64,000 bases of DNA from Sphagnum magellanicum (taxonomy: Eukaryota > Streptophyta > Sphagnopsida > Sphagnales > Sphagnaceae), in contig CM038912.1 of the NCBI GenBank assembly GCA_021904315.1, positions 7,527,061 through 7,591,060 on the forward strand. Reading direction: 5' to 3'. Positions 26,517 to 43,765 of this stretch are shown here, piece by piece. Position 1 is the stretch's first letter. Each line of letters opens with the position of its first letter. Under the pieces are notes generated by a model that was given only the letters and a program-made list of their open reading frames with translations, had not been told where the DNA came from and made no database searches. Both the position numbers and the translations under genes were made by a program.

Positions 26517-28320
26517 CCAGGACTCAGGCATACAAACGTCGATGCTTTGAGCAGGAATCCAGTTGGACCAGCTGCTGATGACGATGACTTCAGTGAAGAG
26601 ATACAAGACATTGCAAATACTCGAACTGATGCATCTAAAGGAGATGAAGAGTTTTTCTATGTTCGGATAGGCAAGGAAAAGGAATGGCTCGGTATCAGGA
26701 GAGGGGATAAAGAATTGGTACAACACCGTGCCTGTTGTTTTAGGATTAACCACTATAGGTATGACGGCAGCCATCAGCTGTATGTAGTTGACGTTGTATC
26801 AGGAGAATAGCAGCCCGAGGAGGTTGTTTCAGGTGAAGCAGAAGCTGCAGTTGGGGGTGAACCCGTGCAAGACGATGGTGAACGAATAGTGGTGAAGAGG
26901 AGGAGACCCCAGTACTTTGACAAACGGCAGCAACTGGATTTAATTTTGGAGGCTTAGGAACTAGCTGAGTTTAGGGACCAGGAGTTGAATCCTACCGAAT
27001 CTGATGAGGAGGAGGACTAGGAAATGGATGCAAAGTGCATCAACATCTGGGAAGATGCAGTCTGTTTGGGATTATTGAAGAACGATGCACTACCCGATTC
27101 AGTGGACCTTGAGGAGAGCAAGAGGACCAGAAAGAGGGTGAGCAATTACTGCTGGAAGGAACAGAGGCTTTACTTCAAAGGGTTGCTCGTACCCAAGCCA
27201 GAGGAAAGGATGTCCTTGGTAAGTTAAATGCATGAAGATCTGGGGCATTTTGGGGAACAGAGGACGTTGGTTGAGATTCGTCGAAGGTACTTCTGGCATC
27301 ATCGAACTGAAGAGGTTAAGGCGGTGGTTAGAAGTTACCAATAGTGCCAGCTGGTGAGGAGCAAGGGTAGTATCCGCTCTGGGGATGAGCAATTGAAGAG
27401 CATTCCCATCTGTGACTTATTCCATAGAGTTGCATTGGACATTGCAGGACCTTGCCTGAAACCAAGTCAGGAAACAGGTACATTTTGGTGGCCATCGACC
27501 ACTATTCCAAGTGGTGCGAGGCAAAGGCGATTGTTGACCATAGTGCTAAGACTGCATCCAGGTTCTTGGAGGATGACATCGTCTGTAGATATGGAGTACC
27601 CAGATTCATACTCACTGACAATGGTGGAAAATGGGCTGCAAAATTTGAGATGATGTGCAAGGATTACGGAATCCAACGTTAGCGCACTACACCTCAGTGG
27701 CCTCAATGCAATGGGATGGCAGAGCGCATGATTAAGACCATCAAGCATGGCATCACTGTTCTTGCTGCAACACCAGGCAATATGGATTGTTGGGACGACC
27801 ATCTAGCTAAGATTCTGTTTGGGTACTGATGTGGGATCCAGGCTAGTACAAGGTTTTCACCCTTCATAATCCTAACTGGTCGCACACCATGTCTCAGGGC
27901 AGAAAATTACCTGCACGCCTTGACTACTGAGATTGATGTTAGTGTAGAGGTGGAGGTGGCTGTAGCACAATTTTTACAGAAAATGGAGCTCATTACAAGC
28001 ATCCACGAAAACGTTTTGCTCAATGTGGAGCAAGCACAGAAGCAGCAAAGGAAGACTTATGCCACCCGGAAAGGTAAGCATCTATTTGAGGGTCTGGTTG
28101 TAGGGGTGACGATGGTGAAGATGAAGAAACCAGGAAAGAGAAAAACTTTATCTGCAAACTAGGAGGGTCCATATCAGTTCGTTGAGCATGCTGATGGGAA
28201 GGGAAACTTTGACTTTGAAGAGGGCAGTCGACTATGCATTGTCTAAGATGCTGATGGACATCAGTGGGAAAGGTCTCGTCAAGATCTTCAGATCTATCAC
28301 ATTCCACCAGACTAAGTGGG
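26517..28320 (+). pseudogene. Integrase region of the gypsy element
   Basis: Broken frames carry the zinc-binding region at about 27230-27360 (DLGHFGEQRTLVEIRRRYFW, then a TAG before the Cys pair). The catalytic core follows at about 27430-27680: LDIAGPCLKPSQETG, a frameshift, then VAIDHYSKWCEAKAI and GVPRFILTDNGGKW. Later pieces end near an integrase C-terminal GPY-like segment close to 28165. At least six in-frame stops occur between 26800 and 28165. Confidence 0.85.
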
Positions 28321-28360
28321 GCTGAGGGACTCAGCTTTTCAAAAATGAAGGGGTTACATA

Positions 28361-29087
28361 TGTAACACGAAATTAAGTCGCCATGCCAGTGTGAACACTT
28401 CTTAATCTTGGAAGTTAAGTTTGCTTTATTAGCCATTTCTTTTTGTGGCGGCTATCTCTCCATTACTACTGCATGGAAGTGCATGGGAAATCTTTCTCTA
28501 GGTGTGTGTGAGATGTTGTACAGGAAAGAATGAATGGCGGCTGCTACTGAATGAGCATGGAGGCTGATCACGCGTGGTAGAGGCGGCGCCGAATTATGGT
28601 GAGGAATGGAGCTACAATTATGAGCTAAGGCGGTTTGGAGGTGCTGAAGAGATGAGCTATGGAGGAGGGTCCTTAATTTTTCTGCAGAATAGCCAGTAGA
28701 GGAGAGGAACACTGACTGTGGTTGAGGAGTTTAGAAGATGTATAGGCAGTAAAGGAGATCTGCTAATTGCCAACATTTTTGGCTGGTTATTGATTTTTTT
28801 TCCGCTACGCCAGTAGCTCGGCCAAGGAATTGCATTTTGTTTTCATGTGGCATTGTCTGAAAGAAGAATAGAATGAGATCCAAAGCCAAAGATCTGTTGA
28901 ATGTGTTAGCATGGAAGCCCATGAGCACAAGCTGTGTGTGTGAGCAAAAGTTTGTAGGGTGTTTGTAGGTGAATGCTCATGACTAGGAAGGAAAGATCAG
29001 AAGTGTAGTCAGAACCCCAAGAACTGTAGATAGTGTATAGATCCAGTAGGTAGCAGGGTGTTTGTTTAAATTAAGCACTCTCCTTTT
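28361..29087 (+). repeat. 3' LTR of the gypsy element
   Basis: Colinear with 20580-21306 from TGTAACACGAA to the shared ctcctttt end, and preceded by a purine-rich tract. The similar minus-strand open frames in both LTRs exist only because the LTRs are duplicates. Confidence 0.9.
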
Positions 29088-31320
29088 TGGTTACACAGGC
29101 TGGTATGCAAATTTCAAAGGATACAATGTACCAAGACAAGGCTAGTATGTTCAAAAGTTTATACCAGACCAACACTTGTAAACTAGGCACGATAATTCCC
29201 CGGACTTTGGGTGTCCAAGACAAGTTGTAAATCATTGGAGGGAGTAAAAACTTGGGTCCTACATGCATGTCTAGCTTCCACCTAGATATTTTTGAGACCG
29301 CCATTTCAACACATGTCTGTTGAATAATTAATTAATTAAATTTGAAAAATTCATCTCAACAAAGAGAATATTCCTAAATATTTATTATTTTCCTTCACAA
29401 TTTTTAAAAATTTTTGAAAGAAATAAAATTTAAAAATTCAACATTTCTGAAAATAATGTAATTAATGTCGAATTGGCCAAGGTACTAGGGTATCTCATTC
29501 GAGGAAGTTGAACTTGGGTCTTACATGCATATCTAATTCAGACTCAATATTTTTGAAACCATGCAATTTCCTGGGTCATAGGTTTAAAAGGTTTCGAATG
29601 ACCCCACGGAAACCCTAAAGTCGTGGGGGTGAGAGGTCAAGAAGCTTTCTCCCAACCACCTCAGTGGGTCAAGGATTTTTTGATCCATTTTCTTGCAGCT
29701 TTGGGTCACTTCACAAAAGGCTAGGTTACAGATTTCTTGTGTTGATTTCTTGCAAATTGGGTTATCTCAATCTTCATATCCTATTGCAAAAATGATTTCT
29801 ATCATTTTCTTATTGATATCTTGGTGAACACCCACTCACTCACTTACTTACTGATGATTTGAGAACACCCACCCCAAGATATAATATTCATCTTTTCTTC
29901 TACTTTTTGGTTTGATGGGTTTGGGTTGTCAATCCCCCCCTTGAGTTTTATTAATAAGAAATTGTGCACAACCATTTGAAGTGTGTTTCACAAGCATTCC
30001 AAGGAGTCGGTAAGACCAACAATTGGATTGTTTAACATGTGTTTAATGATGAGTAAGACTAACAAGCACCATACATTCAGCCTTAGTGCTTTGCTTCCAT
30101 CCTACCACTTGAAGGTCGGCCTTTTCCTTTTCTTATGTGTTGTCAGTGATGATGCTTTGATGCCTTATTAGTATACAATGCAAATAAGGGGACTAACTCC
30201 CTCCCTTGCAAACGACACATAATAACCCAACAATGTACCAACAAGCTGTATTCAGCAAAGCATTCGGAGTGGACCCATGAAACAATCGGTAAGGACTTTC
30301 AAACACTTGGGAGCATGTGAAGGTACAACAACAAGGAAGGGAAGTCATAGGCCTCACTTTAGATGGGGTCCACTGTCCAAATTCCTAGGAACCAATTTGG
30401 ACTCATTTGAAGAAAATTGAGTCCTTGAGTTGGACCCTAAGCTTGCATCTTGGTTCTTCAAATCATCGAGCTCTCTCTTTTCTTTACACAACACCAGAAC
30501 CCTGAGTTTGGTCATACACAGGGCGAGATTTTGAAAAAAAACCTGCAAAAAAGTACATTAGCATTCAACGGGGGATGATAACTCAGAAAAACCCATCAAT
30601 TTTGGTAGTAAACTGAGTTTCATCCTGTCTTTCCTTTTTCACGAGCGCCTCCACTGCTACTACATATATGTACAACTACTATAATTAGTCTCGAACCTTG
30701 TGCATTAAATGCTGAGTGTCAGCATTTCATACTGAGATTTATTAAAAATATCTTTTTACTTTGCGGACACCACTCAAAGAGGGGATAGGGGGGTGAAAGG
30801 AGGCCCAAAGATAGGGGTGAAGACAGGGTTACTTTATCGATAACTCTATTATGGTTGTACAATTGGTACGCTTGGAAAGCCCTCAATGAGTTTGTAATCT
30901 TTAGTCTTCGAGTGTAGGAGTCATTGAATATTGTATAATTTTTGTCGATGAAAATTCAGAACTAAAAATATTAAGGAAATTGGGGCAAGCTTTTGCTATT
31001 GTAAGAAAGCCCTTCATGAGTGGGTGGAAAATTATTTTCAATGTTCAGAGGAGAAAGGGGGGGGGGGGGGTATTGGGTTGTGTGTTAGGCTGAATTGTTT
31101 CTTCCAGGCCAATAGGATTGCTGGATTTGTTAGTCTGCATTTGTTTTTGTAATTGAAAGTGAGGACTCAGGACTGGCTATTTAGGCCTTTTTTAGAGACT
31201 AATTTATTATGCCAAAAGCTGCCCCAATGGCCAAATCGGCTGCTGGATTCAGCCCCTGACACTGAGGCAAATTTCGTGAAAAATATTCAGGATTCCTGCC
31301 TATAACGTCAAAGAGCAGGG
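29088..31320. other. Spacer; no gene supported
   Basis: No recognisable coding content. A phrase aacttgggtcctacatgcat (about 29251) recurs in modified form near 29511 with about 60 bases of surrounding similarity, a short dispersed direct repeat. A G-run lies near 31059-31069. Confidence 0.5.
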
Positions 31321-31321
31321 C

Positions 31322-31382
31322 AGCTAGGGCAGATTCCGGCTCCTACCGACACAGCTGTTCGGAGCTGGAATCTGCCCTAGCT
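31322..31382. repeat. Compact hairpin: 22-bp arms, 17-nt loop
   Basis: The left arm at 31322-31343 begins agctagggcagattcc. The right arm at 31361-31382 is its reverse complement with one mismatch. Looser pairing continues outward between gagcaggg and the ccccgctct region. It could be a small-RNA precursor, a foldback element or a remnant of a palindromic transposon end. Confidence 0.75.
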
Positions 31383-31463
31383 AACCAACCCCGCTCTCTA
31401 GACTTGAATGTTGGGTTTTTGTGGGTTTTTGTGGGACAGCGCCACTTTCATAAGGGCTGCCCG

Positions 31464-31835
31464 AATTAATTAAACTCCTTTCTTACCCCCCTAATTATTT
31501 AATTAAACTCATTTCGTACCCCCTAATTTGGCACTTTAAGCCCTAATGATGATGAGGAATAAAATCATCCATCCACTGTGGCTTGGTCACTAATCACCCC
31601 CTCATTTAGTAATTAAACTCATTTCTTACTCCCTAATTTGGCACTTTCAGCTCTAATGATGATGAGGAATAATTCATCCAATCCACTGTGGCTTGGTCAC
31701 TAATCACCCCCTCATTTAGTAATTAAACTCATGTTTTAACCCCTAATTGGGCACTTTTAGCCCTAATAATTTTGAAGAATGAATCATCCGTCAACTGCGG
31801 CTTGGTCACTAATCATCCCGTCATTAATTAATTAA
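31464..31835. repeat. Tandem repeat, 110-bp unit, about three copies
   Basis: The unit starts aattaaactcatttc and includes ccctaatttggcactttnag, gatgatgaggaata and ggcttggtcactaatcaccc. Copies begin at about 31501, 31611 and 31721, with a partial copy in front (31464) and a degenerate end. It lies about 750 bases before the helicase ATG. Confidence 0.9.
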
Positions 31836-31949
31836 GCTTAAACTGCTAATCACAAGGCGCTGGTGTATAATTAGCTACCTCTCCCGCCACCGCGTTCGTT
31901 TCCCTCTATTGTTTAGAACTGGCGACGAACTCTCGTGCGTTCTTCCCCA

Positions 31950-31984
31950 TTTGCTTTGCTTTGCTTTGCTTTGCTTTGCTTTGC
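31950..31984. repeat. (TTTGC)7 microsatellite
   Basis: Seven uninterrupted TTTGC units in the region expected to hold the helicase gene's promoter or leader. Confidence 0.95.
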
Positions 31985-32247
31985 GCTTCGTCTGTAGCTG
32001 TTGCGCGACAAGATTGTTGCAAAAATTTGTCTAGCTTTTTCCTGTTGTCGTCAATTAACAATGTCTTTGAGTATTTTGTGTTCAATTGTTTCGGCTTGCA
32101 AGTAATTTCCAAGTGTTGTGAATTCCGCGTTCAAACGTAATTCCATTTCTTGGAAAAACTAGCTTTCATGAAGGCATCAGAGAGAGGAGGACAGGTTTAA
32201 AATTGTTTAACAATCGCTTGCTTGTTTGGATATCAGCAGCTAGCTGT

Positions 32248-32455
32248 AAGGATCTCAATCTTTCGTAAACAGAAATACGTATACTCAAGGATCTCGATCT
32301 TTGGAATTCCTGAAGAGAAATATATACTTAAGGATCCCGATCTTTGGAATTCTCGAAGAGAAAATTTCTCGAGGTTCTCGATCTCTGGAATTCCTGAAGA
32401 ACAAAAAAAAATTCTCTAGGATCTAGATCTTTGCAATTTCTGGAGAGAAATTGAC
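32248..32455. repeat. Degenerate tandem repeats ahead of the helicase ATG
   Basis: A unit of about 45-50 bases, core aaggatctcgatctttggaa then ttcctgaagagaaa, occurs four to five times with substitutions. Copies are near 32249, 32285, 32332, 32368 and 32417. It ends about 135 bases before the proposed ATG at 32589, so it probably lies in the promoter or 5' leader. Confidence 0.8.
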
Positions 32456-32588
32456 TGGTGTTTGTTCTACGAGAAGTTGCCACAGGTTTTGGAGCTTGCT
32501 TGCTTGCTTGCTTTCATCGGCTGTGCGTGGATTCAGAATATAGTTCCGGGGATCAAGAAAGTAGCAGATTCTAACGAGTCTTATTATC

Positions 32589-37323
<4,735 letters not shown>

Positions 37324-40300
37324 GGAAGCTGTTGCAGTCGTGCTTTGATCCAGGTTGTGCACTGACGTTGATGATGACACACAGCATTGAACAACAAGAA
37401 TGCTAGTTGTCTGTTGTAAATTTCCACGTTTTTCAAAGAACCCATCTTCTGAAGCTTCGGGTAACTTGAAATTGACAAGTTGACAATTTCACACAAGAGT
37501 TTGACAAGTTTGCAGCAGCAGTGATGTAGTTGGTTGATAATCTCTTCACCACCTGTTTTGAGGTTGTTGTGGAAAGGCAGGCACTACAACAGAAACATGG
37601 TTTTTCTTACAGCGGTATGCCTTGGCACATGACACAAGCGTGAGGTAAACTTAGAGGGGTTTCATCCATTTCAATGTAATTTAATACACCTGGAGTTTTA
37701 TCACAGTTTTAACATCTGTGTAATTACAATTCACATATGTTTTCCTTTGAAATGGATGAATTGCGAAGTTGGATCATGGCCTACTACTACCTAAAGGAAA
37801 ACCATTGAATTTTAGACCAATTCAAAATGTTATGGTTTCTTTTTTTCTCTTAGTAAAAGAATGTTCATACTAAATTGAGTAACATTTAGCTTGATACATG
37901 GCTACTTATCACTGGGTGAAATTTTTTTAAGGTGTACCACACAAGATGAAAAGGGCTTAGTCTTTACTTAGTCTTTATTTCCTTATATTTTGATCCTCAT
38001 AAAAATTAATGAATCAAAAGTTGTCAAAAATTTCAGAAGGATTATATTTTAAACCATTACAATTTTAGGTTCCATCATAGTCATTCATAAATGTGACTTT
38101 ACATGGTAAAAAAGGACTAGGTAAAAAAAACAAAAAAGGGTGATGTTGTGACAAGATTTTGGTACACCTTTCAAAATTTGGACCCCAATTACATTCAAGA
38201 AAACCATTTAATGTCAAGATATAAAAAGACATGAATTAGTGATGGGGGAGAAAATTTTAACAAATTTGGCAAATGACATGGAATTTAAAAACTAGAATTG
38301 AAGTCCAACAAAATGAAGTTTTATAAAACAAAAAATGTTACATGGTAATGAGTGTAAAATCAATGCTCCAATTAGAATGGCTTAGACAATTTACTTTTGA
38401 TAAAGAATAAGTGGTTTGCAAAATTCCCATAATATGTAATAGGAAGCTCTTTAGGCAACTATGAGCAACATGAACACGGAAGTTAGTGAGAAGGTTTGTT
38501 GCCTAAAATCATTAGGCAACTATGAGCAACATGAACACGGAAGTTAGTGGGAAGGTTTGTTGCCTAAAGTCATTACCAGTCTGAAAAGAAGAGTTGAATC
38601 AAGTGATGGAATGCCTAGTTTTGGGATCGGAATACAAGTTGGGCCTATGCAAATGCATATAAATATTTTAGATTTCCTTGCTTGTGTGTGTATGCTCCTT
38701 GTATGTGCAACTTTGATCACTCATTTCTCCTTCGTCCCAAGCTCAAATGCCCTTTTTTTCCTTCTACCATGCTCATATGAATACATTCTACTTATCTTGA
38801 AAATTTTGAATTCAATAAAGAACAAAAATGAGGTCAAATTCTCAAAAAATTGCAAAATCTTATGCTCACATGTTATTACATGAATTACACATTCACCAAT
38901 GGAAAATTTCCATTTTTGAACCAGATTTCAACCTTTTTAATCAAAGAATTCAGCTTCAAATTGCCTACAACATGGACATGCACAACACATAGCATGGACT
39001 AGACTTGAGGGAATCATCACTTTTCACCCTTGTAATTCACTTTGTAGAAGGTGACAAGGACTATATTGAAATGACAAAAATTCTTAGGACTATTAAATTA
39101 TGAATCTTGTCATTTTGTGAATTCATGATTTCTTCATATGAATTTCGCTTCAAAAGATTTTTTAAAAAATTGTAGCCCTTGAACATACATTTTCAATGCC
39201 ATATCACACTTTTCAATTGAAGAGGGTAAAAGTGTTTCCTTTTGACTCCCACACACTTTCACTTATGTGAGAATGGGTTTTTCATTCTCTTACATTGCAT
39301 TGATTGCCAATTGCTTGCTTGACTCAATTTTGCTTTAAAACATACAACTTATTTCATCCCAAAAAAATACATTTTGTTGTCCTTCCCAAGAATTGGTTGC
39401 ACACCCAAGATAGGATCACAACACCCCAATGGTCTCACATTATGGTGTTAGACAAAGGAAATGATGGAAAGAACACTTGTTGCATCATGCTCTTTGTGTT
39501 TTGTAACTTGTTCCTTCTTCACATTCTTTGTGTGCTACAACTCATCATTCTCTTTGAAAAGTTTGTCACCTATAAAAACACTTTGAAATGGCACAAAATT
39601 GGAAGCAACAATTGCTTTCGCAATGCCAAGACAACATTGACAAAGGAGATTTGAGGACCTATTTCTTATTGAAACTTAACATCAATTGACATTTGATGTT
39701 TTGAAATTTATTAAAATAAAATACAAAAACAAGCATGGGTGATCAAAAAATTTGACAAGAGATAATGAACAAAGAACAATAGGATGGTTTGTGATTATTT
39801 TCCACCTTCACTAATGTAAGGTGAACAATTGTTATGGTGTCATTTATAAAATGACATTAATTCACCCTTAGGTTTGTCAAATGGTATTGGTGGAAAAAAA
39901 CCCTAATGATTGTTGATTTTGCAATGGAATGCAAACCTAGTTCTTTAGCTCCCAAGGTGAAAAAGGTATAACAACTCTAGGATGAAGCTAGATTGATCTT
40001 TTAAGTTAAAATCACATCATCGTGTCAATTGCACAAACCATAAAAGGTTCAATTAATATAGTTTATAGCCAAAATAATGCAAACACAAATAAAATGCACA
40101 TACAAATTCATTAAACACACAAATCAAATGTAACTTTGATTCACTTGACATAATTTTAACCAGTTTTAACAATTGAAACAAGTGCTAATATATTTTTCCT
40201 ATGTACAAAATATAAACTTGAGTGCTAAAACAAAATTGTACTTGCAAAAATTCATAACAATGCAAAAAATTCTAGATTTTTTTTTTTTCAAAATGAGTAA

Positions 40301-41215
40301 ATTTTTTAGAATTTGAAAACAAAACAATGTGACATAAAACAAGAAAGTTTCTAAGGAGGTTCAAATCCAAATTTTAAAATGATGATCTATAACTAATATA
40401 ATAGTTAGTATGTACATAGTAATTTATTGGTAATCTAACTCCCTTAACATTACCCCACCCATAAACTAAATTAGGTCCTTAAATCTCAAGCTCAAAGTTA
40501 AAGGATAGGTTAAGAATACAAAATAAATACTTTTCATACATAAGAATCCTACAATCCTTAAAGTGAACATCTTGTTGACAGATGTTGCTCCTATGGTTAA
40601 TGAACATTTTTATAACCTACTTTGAAAAATGTAGTAGCTAGTTTTGTTTGTTGTTGATGCACCTATCATTGTGTTGAATCAAATTTGTGAAGTTCATGCG
40701 GCCCTAGTGCCTATTGTTAAATAATTAATGGCACTTCTTACTCCTATAATGTTATTTGATCTACATGTACTTTTGTGATTATGTGTGTTAGACACATCAC
40801 TTGCATGGGCAAATCTACATGCATTAATTCCTATTGTTGATTTGGACCTATGTCACCATCTCCACCAAATTTGAAATTAGATATCTTCAAGATGCCTTGC
40901 TATACATTAATGTATTGAAAAAAATTATTCATTCAAAAATGTAAAAATCAAACAACATGAGACAAAATGAAAGGGGTTGGACATTACTTTCAATTTTTTT
41001 CAAAATAAAATACAATCCAATTTGGAATGAATGGAGTAGTTACAATATAGCTTGCATTGGTTTCAAAATGAATAAAAATCAAAGAATATCTAGAATGAAT
41101 AGAGGAGTTGCATTACCTCCATTCATTTTGTCAATTTCCTCAAAGCATGATGACATGATATAAAGTTATATCATGATCTATAGTAAAATCAACTTTTTAG
41201 AAAACATTTTAATGC
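37324..41215. other. 3' flank of the helicase gene, then A+T-rich spacer
   Basis: After probable 3' untranslated sequence the DNA is A+T-rich, with no supported gene. The interval at about 39860-39950 resembles 51785-51875 (shared tcaaatggtatt and ttttgcaatggaatgcaaac), indicating a dispersed repeat. A tandem duplication at 38451 is listed separately. Confidence 0.5.
38451..38573. repeat. Two-copy 61-bp tandem duplication bounded by inverted ends
   Basis: Each copy begins ttaggcaactatgagcaaca and ends gtttgttgcctaa. The ends ttaggcaac and gttgcctaa are reverse complements, so each unit can fold back on itself. The copies differ by about one or two bases. Confidence 0.9.
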
Positions 41216-41219
41216 AAAC

Positions 41220-42420
41220 AACAAAGGTTTGAGCTACCTCATGAGATTATTGATTTGACTATTTACGATTGGTTCAACAACAAGGATATTGTCCACTACC
41301 TTTGCACCTTTTACATCCATGTCCTCATGTCATCTAGGTGGTTTAGGTTGTGCATTATATGTCCCAATGTTTTAAGCATTATAACATGAATAGAAGCATC
41401 CTTGAACTTTCATGCATGTATATTTCAACCAAGTTCTTCAAATGTGCCATAAACATAATTAGAAGATCTTTATTCTAGGCCAAACCTCTTTATTTGCATC
41501 AATGTAACTAATCAATTATGATGGATGTATAATAACACATGTAATCAAATTGGTTACATGCATTCAAGCTAGTTACATGTAATGAACAATAAAAATTCAA
41601 AAATACATTTGATCATATGTACCTCCAACTATTTATCTTTACCTTGGCATCATCAACAATGAATGCATTTGGATGTCGATTACTTTTAACCAACAATAAG
41701 TTTTTCTTCAATGTATCCATCCAAGGGGCCAAGTCACATTACTTGTAACTTGATGTGATAGTATAGGACATGGGAACACCATCATGCCATTCATCAAATG
41801 CCATCATTATGTATAATGGAAATTGAAAAAATAAAATAAAATTACATGTGTGTTACAATATAAAATTCCCAAAAAAACCTTATATGCATATAAATTACAT
41901 GTTATGATGGATATTACCATTGAAGGTATGACAACTAGTTATTAATGGGAAAGAACTTAGGTGAAGTTGTACCCTTTTGTCATTTGTTCAAAAAATGGTG
42001 TTAATGGTAACATCATTTTCATGTCCATGACAACGCATCTTCTAGCATCATTTTCACTTAACATCACTTTCATGTTCATGATTGTCGTTTCCCATTTGGT
42101 TTGTATCCCAATGCTGAAAAGCATGTTATATCCATGAAGGATTCAACCCTAGTTTCTTGGTAAAATAACATTTTGTCCTTGTTCTTAGCCACCCACATTT
42201 GTAGGCTCTTGGCATTATTCTTGTCCTTCTTGTAAGTTTCTTTTGTGAGCTTTGTGCTTGTTCATAACTTGATATATAGACATGCCTAGTTTAAGTTGTT
42301 CTCCAAGAGAAAAGCTTTGGTCTCCATACTTGGGGAATGTGATTGCATCAATATAAAAAAAAAATTGTATTTGTAAACCACACTTGAACCAACGAAAAAA
42401 AACCCAATCAATGACCATAC
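41220..42420 (-). pseudogene. MULE-type (SWIM-class) transposase remnant
   Basis: Reading the minus strand from right to left gives pieces in the normal order. They are KYGDQSFSLGEQLKLGMSIY (about 42340-42280), a piece with LFSIGIQTKWETT (near 42110-42070), TNDKRVQLHLSSFPL (about 41980-41935), AFDEWHDGVPMSYTITSSYK (about 41810-41745), NRHPNAFIVDDAKVKI (about 41690-41640) and EVWPRIKIF followed by LCLWHI (about 41490-41450). This is the catalytic-domain order of plant Mutator-like transposases, with DEWH and FIVDDA near two acidic residues. Stops and frameshifts throughout make it inactive. Boundaries are approximate. Confidence 0.65.
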
Positions 42421-43765
42421 ATTTTTAGAAACATCCATTACAAAAATTCATTCCATTTTATGATGATTACTCCTTTCCCGATGTTCCTTGTTGGGTTGAG
42501 ACTTAACAAAACCAACCACTTTCACCCCATCCATCCCTCTTGTTGTGCCCTCTTTTGCAAAGAACTGAACCACCCGGTGACCACTAGGTGTTATCCAATA
42601 TAGCAATTCATGGATTATACCTTAACCTACAAAAATTGTTTCCAATTTTCCTTCAATCACCTGCTAAACCTAAACATTCTAGATGCCAACCGCAAGTCCA
42701 TTTCTTGTTGAAGAGACGAAATCGTTTGAAAACATTTTAATAAGATGTTTACATTCATCAAAATTATGTTAAATTACAATCATATCAATTCCAATTCTCA
42801 TATTGAGAAAGAATTATTACAAAAATTAGCCAACTGAGCTAAATGAGGTTTGAGTTGTGTAACCGCATGGGCAACTAGCCAGTCTAGAAAAGAAAAAGGC
42901 TGCTGCAAATACAAGGTAAAAAATAGTTCAGGTTTTTACATGAATAAAAAATTGTCGGTCATCCAACAAAGGGCTCTTTAACCTAGGCCAGTGACCGAAG
43001 CAATTAGGGAACATCCATGGGGTGCAAGTCATCATGGTTGTTAAGTTGTAACCTATTACTCGACTTGAATGTGCCTTTAACAAACGTAGAGATCCATGAA
43101 CTTGGATGTGCCCCACATAATTCACATGTGCTTGCAATCTAGTACAATGTTTTCCTCTCAAAGTGGTCCAATGTTACACTTCACCTTCAAATTGAGGGGC
43201 CAATTTTGAGCAGGCTTTTCCTCAAGACATTAGGGAGCACTTCCAAATATCAAGACCAGTACTACCTTGTTGAAGATTGCCAAGCATGGTCATTACCTGT
43301 TCATAAAGTAGCTTAATTTTTGTGAATTTCCAAAGCATAAAAGGTGAGAAGATCATTAAAGGCATCAAATTTCACCCCATGTTGGTCATGAACTTGTATG
43401 GTAACCCCAACTGAAATCCTCTTCAGAGCTTGCACAACCAATGTCGGCCTCAGCTTCTTACAGTCAATGGCTCCTTCAAGCACATGTGATCAGCACAGGG
43501 AACATTCTGATGTCTTGCAAATAGTTTACAAAGTTCCTAATGATGTGGCAGAATTTCTCACAAGTGCCAATTATGTCAGATCATGGTCAGTCAGACCCAG
43601 CTTGCAGCCACCCACTGCTCAGTCAGGTCCTCCTACTGGCCATTCACCTAATACAGAATCATCTGAGTGCTCACAAGAACTCAAGTGCAGCTATACGTAG
43701 AACAACTGAACTTATAAATCTCTACTAACAATGAATCAACACTAGCAAAACTCAGGCCTACATTC
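42421..43765. other. Spacer and probable 3' flank of the 43766 gene
   Basis: No coding sequence is supported. The right part (about 43400-43765) is more complex and probably 3' untranslated sequence of the minus-strand gene. The plus frame 43398-43700 has no recognisable motif. Confidence 0.45.

Larger units (their letters stand above)
20580..29087 (+). mobile_element. Degenerate Ty3/gypsy LTR retrotransposon with a nested insertion
   Basis: Two 727-bp direct repeats flank an internal region with, in order, a primer-binding site, an extra frame, gag with zinc knuckles, an aspartic protease DTGA motif, reverse transcriptase/RNase H and integrase. RT preceding integrase is the Ty3/gypsy order. 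A purine-rich tract (aaaaatgaagggg, about 28341-28353) precedes the 3' LTR. The copy is dead: many in-frame TAG/TGA/TAA codons, a lost base in an A-run near 25366, and a roughly 790-bp insertion in gag. The sequence just left (ccagg) and just right of a possible longer LTR end (caggc) share cagg, so a target duplication is possible but the exact 3' boundary is not settled. LTR similarity (a few percent divergence by eye) suggests moderate age. Confidence 0.9.

Noticed and set aside
43398-43700. 100-residue plus-strand frame
   Set aside because: No motif, no splice support, and it overlaps the probable 3' untranslated region of the minus-strand Rho-N gene.
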